Part shown: positions 1 through 9,630 of the stretch, piece after piece | Numbering within the stretch: the stretch's first letter is position 1 | Layout of the letters: each line of letters begins with the position of its first letter | Virus record (IMG/VR): IMGVR_UViG_3300008108_005458 | Location: 1 to 64,000 of that record | Origin: a virus | Reading direction: 5' to 3' (one strand) | DNA: 64,000 nt | Notes under the pieces: model-generated | Databases searched by the model: none | Seen by the model: only the letters and a program-made list of their open reading frames with translations | Told to the model about the DNA's origin: nothing | Made by a program: the position numbers and the translations under genes

Positions 1-3000
1 CGATGAACCTGAAGATCTACTTAAACCCGATGTACCGTTTGTTCCTGAAGAACCGCTTGATGCACTCGATCCGCTTAATTGTGATAAACCTGAGTTACCA
101 GCGGTACCTGAAGTACCAGTTGTACCTGAGCTAGCTGAAGAACCAGCAGACCCTGAAGAACCGCTTAATTGTGACAAACCTGATGTACCTGCGGTACCGC
201 TTGTTGCGGAACTACCAGAAGTTGCTGAAGAACCTGAATTTGCGGATGCACCATTTGTACCGTTTGTACCTGTAGACCCACTAGAACCTGATGTACCCGA
301 AGATCTACTCAATGCCGATGCCCCATCAGTACCTGCTGATCCTGAACTACCTGAACTACCTGAAGTTCCAGAAGTTGCTGAAGTTCCAGCCGATCCTGAA
401 GAACCTGATAATTGAGATAAACCATTTGTACCAGCTGTACCTGAAGTTGCAGAAGAACCACTTGATCCTGAAGATCCAGAGTTTGCAGAAGCACCAACAG
501 TACCGCTTGTACCACTTGATCCTGAAGAACCTGAAGTTCCAGCAGAACCACTATTATTTGAAGAACCTGAAGTTCCAGTTGTACCAGTTGTACCTGAAGA
601 AGCGCTTGTACCAGATGAACCAGAGTTAGCTGAAGCACCATTTGTACCGCTTGTACCAGTTGTACCGCTTGTTGCAGAAGAACCTGAAGTTGCGCTTAAA
701 CCACTATTACCTGCATTACCTGAAGTACCGTTTGTACCAGTTGATCCGCTTGATCCTGAAGAACCAGAAGTTCCTGAAGATTTACTTAATGCAGAAGCAC
801 CGTCTGTACCAGCTGAACCTGAAGATCCACTTGATCCAGATGTACCTGAAGTAGCTGAAGTTCCAGCAGAACCCGATGAACCACTCAATTGAGACAAACC
901 AGAAGTACCAGCTGTGCCTGAGGTTGCGGATGAACCAGAAGTTGCTGAAGACCCTGAATTTGCGGATGCACCATTTGTACCAGCTGATCCTGAAGATCCA
1001 CTTGAACCTGATGTACCACTTGATTTACTTAATGCCGATTGACCATCTGTACCTGATGTACCAGTTGAACCGCTTGAACCAGACGTTCCTGAAGTATCTG
1101 ATGTAGCTGATTGTCCATCCGTACCTGAAGTACCAGACGTTCCAGCTGTTGCTGAAGAACCAGACAATCTTGATAAACCTGATGTACCAACTGTTCCTGA
1201 AGTTGCAGATGAACCTGAAGTTGCTGAAGAACCACTATTTGCTGATTGACCACTTGTACCAGCAGAACCTGAAGATCCTGAAGATCCTGATGTACCACTA
1301 GTTGCTGAAGAACCAGCGGATCCAGCACTACCGCTTAATTGTGATAAACCACTTGTACCAGCTGTACCTGAAGTAGCGGAAGAACCTGATGTTGCTGAAC
1401 TACCAGAGTTTGCAGAAGCACCATTTGTACCCGCAGTTCCAGTTGATCCTGATGAACCAGAGGTACCACTTGATTTACTTAAAGCGGATGCTCCATCAGT
1501 ACCAGCCGATCCTGAAGACCCGCTTGATCCAGAAGTTCCTGAAGTTGCTGATGTACCAGCGGATCCACTTGACCCACTCAATTGTGACAACCCTGATGTA
1601 CCAGCGGTTCCTGAGGTAGCTGAACTACCTGAAGTTGCGGATGAACCACTATTTGCGGCTAAACCTGAAGTACCATTAGAACCTGTAGAACCAGAAGATG
1701 CTGATGTACCAGAAGATGCTGATAATGCACTTAAACCTGAAGAACCTGCGGTTCCTGACGTTGCTGAAGAACCTGAACTACCAGCAGAACTGCTTAACGC
1801 TGAACTACCAGAGGTACCTGTTGTACCACTTGTTGCGGAACTACCGCTTGTCGCAGAAGAACCGCTATTTGCAGCTAAACCTGAAGTACCATTTGTACCA
1901 GTAGAACCTGAAGATCCACTTGAACCAGATGTACCTGAAGATTTACTTAATGCTGACGCACCATCAGTACCCGCACTACCTGAAGAACCAGAAGAACCTG
2001 ATGTTCCTGAAGTCGCAGATGTACCCGCTGAACCAGAAGAACCACTTAATTGAGACAATCCTGATGTACCAACTGTACCTGAAGTTGCGGATGAACCAGA
2101 AGAAGCTGAAGTTCCTGAAGAAGCTGAAGCCCCACTAGAACCAGCTGAACCAGTTGACCCACTTGTTCCTGAGGTTGCGGATGAACCCGCAGAACCTGAA
2201 GAACCACTATTAGCTGAAGAACCAACTGTACCAGTAGTACCTGATGTACCACTTGATGCGCTTGTTCCTGATGAACCTGAATTTGAACTTAATCCTGAAG
2301 TACCATTTGTACCTGAAGTTGCTGAAGATCCGCTTGACGCTGATGTCCCTGAAGACGCTGATGCTCCCGAAGAACCGTTAGAACCTGTAGAACCAGAGGT
2401 ACCACTTGTTGCTGAACTACCAGAAGACGCTGATAAACCAGATGAACCTGCGGTTCCTGAAGTTGCTGAAGATCCTGATGAAGCTGAACTACCAGAATTA
2501 GCTGATAAACCTGAGGTACCATTTGTACCTGAAGTTGCTGAAGAACCAGCTGTACCACTTGTTGCTGAAGACGCTGAAGCTCCTGATGAACCACTTGTTC
2601 CTGTAGAACCAGCTGTACCGCTTGTTGCTGAACTACCAGAAGATGCTGACAACCCACTTGAACCAGCTGAGCCAGAAGTTGCGGATGATCCTGATGTAGC
2701 AGAGCTACCACTATTTGCACTCAACCCTGATGTACCATTTGTTCCACTTGTAGCTGAACTACCAGAAGAAGCGGATGTACCTGAAGAAGCTGAAGCACCT
2801 GAAGCACCAGCTGTACCGCTTGAACCAGAGGTACCTGAAGTTGCAGAAGAACCACTTGAAGCACTTAAACCTGAAGAACCAGCTGTACCTGAAGTAGCGG
2901 AGCTACCTGAAGTCGCTGAGGATCCGCTTAATGCGCTTAAACCACTTGTACCATTTGTTCCTGAAGTTGCGGATGAACCAGAAGATGCTGATGTACCTGA

Positions 3001-5040
3001 AGAAGCTGAAGCTCCTGATGACCCTACTGAACCTGAAGAACCTGATGTTCCTGACGTAGCAGAACTACCAGAACTTGCACTCAATCCTGAAGAACCTGCG
3101 GTTCCTGAAGTTGCTGAGGATCCTGATGTGGCAGAGCTACCACTATTTGAAGATAGACCTGACGTACCAGCTGTTCCTGAAGTAGCGGAGCTACCTGAAG
3201 AACCTGATGAACCAGAACTATTACTATTTCCACTCGAACCTGCGGTTCCTGAAGAAGCTGAACTTCCTGAAGAACCCGATGTACCACTAGTTGCAGATGA
3301 CCCACTTGTAGCGGATGATCCAGAATTAGCAGCTAAACCTGAAGTACCATTTGTACCTGAAGTTGCTGAAGATCCGCTTGACGCTGATGTCCCTGAAGAT
3401 GCGCTTAAACCTGAAGAACCAGCTGATCCAGCTGAACCTGATGTTCCTGACGTAGCAGAACTACCAGAAGATGCGCTTAAACCTGAACTACCTGATGTAC
3501 CGCTTGTAGCAGAGCTACCTGAGGTTGCAGAAGAACCTGAATTAGAACTCAACCCTGATGTACCATTTGTTCCTGAAGTTGCGGATGAACCAGAAGATGC
3601 TGATGTACCTGAAGAAGCTGAAGCTCCTGATGAACCAGCGGAACCACTTGTTCCCGAAGTACCAGAAGATGCTGAACTACCAGAAGATGCACTTAAACCT
3701 GAAGAACCAGCTGTACCTGAAGTTGCAGAAGAACCAGAGGAAGCTGATGACCCACTATTTGAGGCTAAACCTGAAGTACCATTTGTTCCACTTGTAGCTG
3801 AACTACCAGAAGAAGCTGATGTACCAGAAGAAGCTGAAGCCCCTGAAGAACCTGATGTACCAGATGATCCTGAAGTAGCGGAAGTTCCTGAAGAACCCGC
3901 TGAACCAGAGCTACCACTATTTGCGGCTAAACCAGAAGTACCATTTGTACCTGAAGTTGCGGAAGAACCAGAAGAAGCTGAAGTTCCTGAAGAAGCTGAT
4001 GCTCCCGAAGAACCGTTAGAACCTGTAGAACCAGATGTTCCACTTGTTGCTGAAGATCCAGAAGAAGAACTTAAACCTGAAGAACCAACTGTTCCTGAGG
4101 TTGCGGATGAACCTGATGTTCCTGAAGAACCAGAGTTACTAGATAAACCGCCAGTACCATTTGTACCCGTAGAACCGCTTGAACCAGATGTTGCTGAAAT
4201 AGCAGAAATACCATCAGCACCATCAACACCGCTTGAACCAGATGTACCTGAAGAACCCGAAGAACCTGATGTTTTACTTGAACCAGCTAAACCGCTTGTA
4301 CCTGTCGTACCTGAAGTCGCAGATGTACCTGAAGTTGCAGAAGAACCACTATTTGAAGATAATCCTGAAGTACCGTTTGTTCCTGAAGTTGCTGAAGATC
4401 CGCTTGATGCAGATGTTCCTGATGTTGAAGAAACACCGCTTGATCCAGCTGTACCAGAAGTTGCTGAAGAACCTGAGGTTGCTGAACTACCAGAAGATGC
4501 AGATAAACCCGAAGATCCTGATGTACCACTTGTAGCAGAACTACCTGAGGTTGCAGAAGAACCACTATTTGAAGATAAACCCGAAGTACCGTTTGTTCCT
4601 GAAGTTGCAGAAGAACCAGATGATGCAGACGTACCTGAAGTTGCTGAAGCACCTGAAGAACCAGCGCTACCTGTTGATCCTGATGTTCCTGATGTAGCAC
4701 TTGATCCAGCTGAACCAGAAGACGCACTTAAACCAGAAGTACCAACTGTACCAGAAGTTGCTGAAGAACCTGAAGAAGCTGAAGCGCCAGAATTACCACC
4801 AGTTCCTGAAGTTCCTGAAGAACCACTTGAACCAGATGAGAATGATAATCTACTTTGACCAGCAACACCAGTTGTACCATTTGTACCAGAAGAACCAGAA
4901 GAACCTGAAGTTTCACTTAAACCACTGTTTGAACTAGCACCATTTGTACCGCTAGAACCTGAGGTTGCAGAAGAACCTGAGGTTGCGCTTGAACCACTAT
5001 TTGCGGCTAAACCAGAAGTACCGATTGTACCTGAAGTTGC
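1..5040 (-). repeat. Gly/Ala alternating hexad coding repeat
   Basis: In this half the typical unit is G-S-S-A-T-S (18 bp), so a small residue still falls every third position but Ala alternates with Gly. Strict collagen triple helix needs Gly at each third position, so this half probably folds differently from the N-terminal Gly-X-Y half. Confidence 0.7.
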
Positions 5041-8000
5041 AGACGAACCTGAAGATGCTGCTGAACCTGATGACCCACTTTCACCACTTGAACCATTAGA
5101 ACCTGATGTTCCTGAAGAACCAGCTGTTCCTGAAGAGGCTGAGTCGCCAGAACTTCCTGATGTTCCAGTAGAGCCTGAAGCACCACTTGAACCAGATGTT
5201 CCAGTAGAACCGTTATCACCAGAAGAACCGTTTGTTCCTGAAGAACCAGAAGCGCCTGATTCACCATTTAAACCATTTATACCTGAAGAACCTGAAGATC
5301 CAGTTGACCCTGAAGACCCACTTTCACCACTTTCACCTGAAGTACCAAAACTACCACCATCACCAGATGTACCATCGCTACCTGTAGAACCAGATTCACC
5401 CGATTGACCAGATGTCCCAAATGAGCCATCATTACCCGAAGATCCATCGCTACCTGTAGAACCAGATTCACCACTTATTCCTGAAGTTCCTGAAGAACCG
5501 TTATCACCGCTTGTACCATCCGATCCTGTACTACCACTTTCACCGCTTATTCCTGATGTACCGTTAGAACCTTCGTTTCCTGATGTACCATCTGATCCAG
5601 TTGAACCTGATTCACCACTTATTCCTGAAGTTCCTGAAGAACCGTTATCACCGCTTGTACCATTTGAACCAGTTGACCCAGAGTCGCCACTTACACCCGA
5701 TGTACCATTAGAACCATCATTACCTGATGTACCATCTGAACCAGTTGAACCGCTTTCACCTGATAAACCACTTGTACCGTTAGATCCGTTATTACCTGAT
5801 GTGCCATCACTACCCGTGCTACCACTTTCACCTGATACACCAGAAGTTCCACTTGAACCATTATCACCAGAAGAACCATCTGAACCAGTTGATCCCGATT
5901 CTCCACTTATACCAGAGGTTCCGTTGGAGCCATCATCACCTGAAGAACCGTTAGTTCCTGAAGAACCTGAAGCTCCGCTTTCACCATTTAAACCATTTAT
6001 ACCTGAAGAACCTGAAGATCCAGTTGATCCCGAAGACCCACTTTCGCCAGATTGGCCAGATGTTCCAAATGAACCATCATTACCTGAAGAACCATCTGAT
6101 CCAGAGGATCCAGACTCACCTGATATACCAGATGTTCCAAATGAACCATCATTACCTGAAGATCCATCGCTACCTGTGGAACCAGATTCACCCGATTGAC
6201 CAGATGTACCGTAAGACCCATCAGCCCCACTTGATCCATCTGACCCAGTTGATCCAGACTCACCACTTATTCCCGAAGTCCCTGAAGATCCGTCATTACC
6301 TGATGTGCCATCACTACCAGTTGAACCTGATTCTCCACTTATTCCTGAAGTTCCATTTGAACCATTATCACCGCTACTACCATCACTACCAGTTGATCCA
6401 GACTCACCACTTATTCCTGAAGTCCCATTAGATCCGTCATTACCTGAAGATCCGTCTGAACCAGTTGAACCACTTTCACCTGATTGACCTGAAGTTCCGT
6501 TGGAACCATCGTTACCTGAAGACCCATCTGAACCAGTAGACCCAGATTCACCACTTATACCAGAGGTTCCAAAACTACCGTTAGCTCCTGAAGAACCGTC
6601 TGAACCAGTTGAACCTGATTCACCACTTATACCAGAGGTTCCGTTAGAACCGTTATCACCAGAAGAACCGTTAGTTCCTGAAGAACCTGAAGCTCCGCTT
6701 TCACCATTTAAACCATTTATACCTGAAGAACCTGAAGATCCAGTTGATCCTGAGGATCCCGATTCACCACTTTCACCTGAAGTACCAAAACTACCGTCAG
6801 CTCCTGAAGAACCATCACTACCCGTGCTACCACTTTCACCTGATTGACCAGATGTTCCTGAAGAACCGTCATTACCTGAAGATCCGTCTGAACCTGTGCT
6901 ACCACTTTCACCGCTTATCCCTGATGTTCCAAATGAACCATCCGCTCCTGAAGAACCATCTGACCCAGTTGATCCAGACTCACCACTTATTCCTGAAGTA
7001 CCATTAGATCCGTCATTACCAGATGTACCATCTGATCCAGTAGACCCAGATTCACCTGATTGGCCAGAGGTTCCAAATGAACCGTCAGCCCCACTTGATC
7101 CATCGGATCCTGTAGAACCAGATTCACCTGATTGGCCAGAAGTACCAAAAGATCCATCATTACCTGAAGAACCTGAAGATCCAGTTGATCCCGATTCTCC
7201 ACTTATTCCTGAAGTTCCATTAGATCCGTCATTACCTGAAGATCCGTCTGAACCTGTGCTACCACTTTCACCACTTATTCCTGAAGTCCCATTTGAGCCA
7301 TTATCGCCTGATGTACCATCTGAACCAGTTGATCCTGACTCGCCAGATTGGCCAGAAGTACCAAAAGATCCATCATTACCTGAAGACCCATCTGATCCAG
7401 TAGACCCAGATTCACCCGATTGACCAGAGGTTCCAAATGAACCATCATTACCTGAAGACCCATCTGAACCTGTGCTACCGCTTTCACCCGATTGACCAGA
7501 AGTACCATTTGATCCGTCATTACCTGAAGAACCATTGGATCCGTTTGATCCCGATTCACCACTTATTCCTGAAGTTCCATCAACACCATCAACACCATCA
7601 ACACCATTTGTACCAGAAGTACCACTTTCACCTGATGTACCAGATTCACCCGATGAACCACTTTCACCAGATTGGCCAGATGTACCGTTAGAACCATCCG
7701 CTCCTGAAGAACCATCTGAACCAGTAGACCCAGATTCACCACTTATACCAGAGGTTCCTGAAGAACCGTCATTACCACTACTACCATCACTACCAGTTGA
7801 ACCAGATTCCCCTGAAGTCCCGTTAACGCCTGTTGTACCAGAATCACCGTCCGAACCGTTAGTTCCTGAAGAACCTGAAGCTCCGCTTTCACCATTTAAA
7901 CCATTTATACCTGAAGAACCTGAAGACCCAGTTGATCCTGAAGACCCACTTTCGCCAGATTCACCTGAAGTTCCATTTGAACCATTATCACCACTACTAC

Positions 8001-9543
8001 CATCACTACCTGTACTACCACTTTCTCCACTTACCCCTGAAGTTCCTGAAGAACCATCATTACCTGATGATCCATCTGATCCTGTACTACCGCTTTCACC
8101 ACTTATACCTGAAGTTCCGTTGGAACCATCGTTACCGCTTTCACCTGATGTACCATTACTGCCTGATTCACCAGAAATACCTGAAGTACCAAAACTACCA
8201 TCATTACCACTTGACCCATCTGATCCTGTTGATCCCGATTCACCACTTATACCAGAGGTTCCGTTAGAACCACTTTCTCCACTTATTCCTGAAGTTCCTG
8301 AAGAACCATCATTACCACTAGATCCGTCAGACCCTGTTGAACCTGATTCACCAGAAATACCTGAAGTACCAAAACTACCGTCAGCTCCTGAAGAACCATC
8401 TGATCCTGTTGACCCAGATTCACCAGAAATACCAGAAGTTCCATTGGAACCATCGGCACCACTTTCACCTGAAGTACCAGTTGACCCTGATTCACCTGAA
8501 ACACCTGAAGTACCATTAGAACCATCGTTACCGCTTATCCCACTTGTGCCATCAACACCATCAACACCATCAATACCATTTGTACCAGAAGTACCAGATT
8601 GACCACTCGTACCATCATTTCCTGTGCTACCAGATTCACCTGATATACCTGATGTTCCATTTGAACCATCCGCTCCTGAAGAACCATCTGAACCAGTACT
8701 ACCAGATTCACCACTTACTCCTGAAGTCCCTGAAGATCCGTCATTACCTGATGTGCCATCACTACCAGTTGAACCTGATTCACCACTTATACCAGAGGTT
8801 CCGTTGGAACCATCTGCTCCTGAAGAACCGTCAGAGCCAGTTGAACCACTTTCTCCACTTATTCCTGAAGTTCCTGAAGAACCATCATTACCACTTTCAC
8901 CTGATGTGCCATTACTACCACTTTCTCCACTTAAACCTGAGGTTCCGTTACTACCATCATTACCCGATGTACCATCTGATCCTGTTGACCCAGATTCGCC
9001 AGACATCCCCGAAGTTCCGTTGGAGCCATCGGCACCGCTTTCACCTGAAGTACCAGTGCTACCTGATTCACCACTTATCCCTGAAGTTCCTGAAGAACCA
9101 TCATTACCACTACTACCATCACTACCATTACTACCTGATTCTCCAGAAACACCAGATGTACCATCAGAACCACTCAAACCCGAATAACCTGAAGTACCAG
9201 CTGTACCAGAAGTACCTGTTAATAAAGGTGAATATGAATATTCACCAGTAGCTGCATTAAACGACACAAAATAGTTCGGTGAACTATTTTCGGTCATTCC
9301 TGTAACAAATAACTCATTTAAAATATAAACACCCTTAAGATCTTGGGTGTTTTCCCACTGTCCAGTGGTATCGTTCCAAACTAAAATGTCCCCTTCATTG
9401 GGGCCACTAATTACAACGTCAGATAGATCATCTATTCCAAGATTTTCTATAACGTCTTTTATATTTTGGAAGTTAGCATCTAATTCCGCATAGGATAGTG
9501 CCCTTCCTAGATCGTCTCTAAGATAAATTGTTACTGTTGCCAT
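1..9543 (-). CDS. Giant collagen-like fibre protein, 3' end outside window
   Basis: From the ATG at 9543 the minus frame stays open to the window edge in every stretch I read, giving at least 3,181 codons. Residues 1-110 are non-repetitive and carry LSYAELDANFQNI, a signature found at the N-terminus of many phage fibre proteins; this part probably anchors to the virion. From about residue 113 to 1,480 the chain is Gly-X-Y (GTS, GSS, GSD, GND, GES). Beyond that, hexads such as G-S-S-A-T-S dominate, with Ala replacing every second Gly. Pro appears rare. A block containing GINGLNGE recurs with its DNA ending at 5280, 6000, 6720 and 7908. The role is inferred to be a long adhesive or tail fibre. 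Long ORFs on the plus strand here are antisense shadows. Confidence 0.85.
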   Translation of the reverse strand, partial: MATVTIYLRDDLGRALSYAELDANFQNIKDVIENLGIDDLSDVVISGPNEGDILVWNDTTGQWENTQDLKGVYILNELFVTGMTENSSPNYFVSFNAATGEYSYSPLLTGTSGTAGTSGYSGLSGSDGTSGVSGESGSNGSDGSSGNDGSSGTSGISGESGSTGTSGESGADGSNGTSGMSGESGSTGSDGTSGNDGSNGTSGLSGESGSNGTSGESGNDGSSGTSGISGESGSTGSDGSSGADGSNGTSGISGESGSTGSDGTSGNDGSSGTSGVSGESGSTGSDGSSGADGSNGTSGISGESGSTGNDGTSGQSGTSGTNGIDGVDGVDGTSGISGNDGSNGTSGVSGESGSTGTSGESGADGSNGTSGISGESGSTGSDGSSGADGSFGTSGISGESGSTGSDGSSGNDGSSGTSGISGESGSNGTSGISGESGSTGSDGSSGNDGSFGTSGISGESGSNGTSGESGNDGSNGTSGISGESGSTGSDGSSGNDGSSGTSGVSGESGSTGSDGSSGDNGSNGTSGESGESGSSGSTGSSGSSGINGLNGESGASGSSGTNGSDGDSGTTGVNGTSGESGSTGSDGSSGNDGSSGTSGISGESGSTGSDGSSGADGSNGTSGQSGESGSSGESGTSGESGTSGTNGVDGVDGVDGTSGISGESGSNGSNGSSGNDGSNGTSGQSGESGSTGSDGSSGNDGSFGTSGQSGESGSTGSDGSSGNDGSFGTSGQSGESGSTGSDGTSGDNGSNGTSGISGESGSTGSDGSSGNDGSNGTSGISGESGSTGSSGSSGNDGSFGTSGQSGESGSTGSDGSSGADGSFGTSGQSGESGSTGSDGTSGNDGSNGTSGISGESGSTGSDGSSGADGSFGTSGISGESGSTGSDGSSGNDGSSGTSGQSGESGSTGSDGSSGADGSFGTSGESGESGSSGSTGSSGSSGINGLNGESGASGSSGTNGSSGDNGSNGTSGISGESGSTGSDGSSGANGSFGTSGISGESGSTGSDGSSGNDGSNGTSGQSGESGSTGSDGSSGNDGSNGTSGISGESGSTGSDGSSGDNGSNGTSGISGESGSTGSDGTSGNDGSSGTSGISGESGSTGSDGSSGADGSYGTSGQSGESGSTGSDGSSGNDGSFGTSGISGESGSSGSDGSSGNDGSFGTSGQSGESGSSGSTGSSGSSGINGLNGESGASGSSGTNGSSGDDGSNGTSGISGESGSTGSDGSSGDNGSSGTSGVSGESGSTGSDGTSGNNGSNGTSGLSGESGSTGSDGTSGNDGSNGTSGVSGDSGSTGSNGTSGDNGSSGTSGISGESGSTGSDGTSGNEGSNGTSGISGESGSTGSDGTSGDNGSSGTSGISGESGSTGSDGSSGNDGSFGTSGQSGESGSTGSDGTSGDGGSFGTSGESGESGSSGSTGSSGSSGINGLNGESGASGSSGTNGSSGDNGSTGTSGSSGASGSTGTSGSSGDSASSGTAGSSGTSGSNGSSGESGSSGSAASSGSSATSGTIGTSGLAANSGSSATSGSSATSGSSGTNGASSNSGLSETSGSSGSSGTNGTTGVAGQSRLSFSSGSSGSSGTSGTGGNSGASASSGSSATSGTVGTSGLSASSGSAGSSATSGTSGSTGSAGSSGASATSGTSASSGSSATSGTNGTSGLSSNSGSSATSGSSATSGTSGSSGLSASSGSSATSGSSATSGTAGSSGVSSTSGTSASSGSSATSGTNGTSGLSSNSGSSATSGTSATSGTTGTSGLAGSSKTSGSSGSSGTSGSSGVDGADGISAISATSGSSGSTGTNGTGGLSSNSGSSGTSGSSATSGTVGSSGLSSSSGSSATSGTSGSTGSNGSSGASASSGTSASSGSSATSGTNGTSGLAANSGSSGSAGSSGTSATSGSSGTSGSSGASASSGTSASSGSSATSGTNGTSGLASNSGSSASSGSSATSGTAGSSGLSASSGSSASSGTSGTSGSAGSSGASASSGTSASSGSSATSGTNGTSGLSSNSGSSATSGSSATSGTSGSSGLSASSGSSATSGTSGSAGSAGSSGLSASSGTSASSGSSATSGTNGTSGLAANSGSSATSGSSATSGTSGSSGSSASSGTAGSSGNSNSSGSSGSSGSSATSGTAGTSGLSSNSGSSATSGSSATSGTAGSSGLSASSGSSATSGTSGSSGSVGSSGASASSGTSASSGSSATSGTNGTSGLSALSGSSATSGSSATSGTAGSSGLSASSGSSATSGTSGSSGTAGASGASASSGTSASSGSSATSGTNGTSGLSANSGSSATSGSSATSGSAGSSGLSASSGSSATSGTAGSTGTSGSSGASASSATSGTAGSSATSGTNGTSGLSANSGSSASSGSSATSGTAGSSGLSASSGSSATSGTSGSTGSNGSSGASASSGTSASSGSSATSGTNGTSGLSSNSGSSGTSASSGTSGTTGTVGSSANSGSSGSAGSSATSGTSGSTGSAGSSGASASSGTSASSGSSATSGTVGTSGLSQLSGSSGSAGTSATSGTSGSSGSSGSAGTDGASALSKSSGTSGSSGSSGSTGTNGTSGLAANSGSSATSGSSATSGTTGTSGSSALSSSAGSSGSSATSGTAGSSGLSALSASSGTSASSGSTGSNGTSGLAANSGSSATSGSSATSGTAGTSGLSQLSGSSGSAGTSATSGTSGSSGSSGSAGTDGASALSKSSGTSGSSGSTGTAGTNGASANSGSSATSGSSATSGTAGTSGLSQLSGSAGSAGSSATSGTSGSSGSSGSAGTSGQSANSGSSATSGSSATSGTVGTSGLSRLSGSSATAGTSGTSGTDGQSATSDTSGTSGSSGSTGTSGTDGQSALSKSSGTSGSSGSSGSAGTNGASANSGSSATSGSSATSGTAGTSGLSQLSGSSGSAGTSATSGTSGSSGSSGSAGTDGASALSKSSGTSGSSGSSGSTGTNGTSGNAGNSGLSATSGSSATSGTTGTSGTNGASANSGSSGTSASSGTTGTTGTSGSSNNSGSAGTSGSSGSSGTSGTVGASANSGSSGSSGSSATSGTAGTNGLSQLSGSSGSAGTSATSGTSGSSGSSGSAGTDGASALSRSSGTSGSSGSTGTNGTNGASANSGSSATSGSSATSGTAGTSGLSQLSGSSGSAGSSASSGTTGTSGTAGNSGLSQLSGSSASSGSSGTNGTSGLSRSSGSS
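5040..9200 (-). repeat. Gly-X-Y coding repeat with 720-bp super-repeat
   Basis: The DNA repeats in 9-bp units encoding Gly-X-Y triplets. A longer conserved block (GINGLNGESGASGSSGTNG region) ends at 5280, 6000 and 6720, exactly 720 bp apart, and again at 7908, 1,188 bp further. All spacings are multiples of 9. This suggests growth by unequal recombination that preserves frame. Confidence 0.75.
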
Positions 9544-9546
9544 TTA

Positions 9547-9575
9547 TATATGTTAGTTTAAACTACTAACATATA
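9547..9575 (-). promoter_or_regulatory. Hairpin in fibre-gene leader
   Basis: An 11-bp perfect inverted repeat (9547-9557 with 9565-9575) lies between the TATTTAT motif and the ATG of the giant fibre gene. Its loop contains part of GTTTAAAC. It would form in the mRNA leader and could affect translation or stability. Confidence 0.5.
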
Positions 9576-9579
9576 AATA
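9573..9579 (-). promoter_or_regulatory. Late-type TATTTAT motif, fibre gene
   Basis: Sense-strand CTATTTATATG, about 30 nt upstream of the ATG at 9543. Confidence 0.5.
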
Positions 9580-9630
9580 GTATCAAATACTAATAAGGCA
9601 ACAGTAACAACGTTTTTTTTTACTATTTTT

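Noticed and set aside
3128-4858. 576-aa plus-strand ORF rich in Pro, Glu and Val
   Set aside because: It is the exact antisense of the Gly/Ala repeat; the minus frame continues through it with a proper N-terminal head domain and start.
5801-9187. Series of plus-strand ORFs of the PSLPEEPSEPVDPDSP type
   Set aside because: Antisense of Gly-Ser-X codons; they start and stop at random and have no heads, starts with context, or promoters.
1-9200. Repeats as a possible CRISPR array
   Set aside because: The period is 9 bp within a coding frame; there are no unique spacers or constant repeat units.
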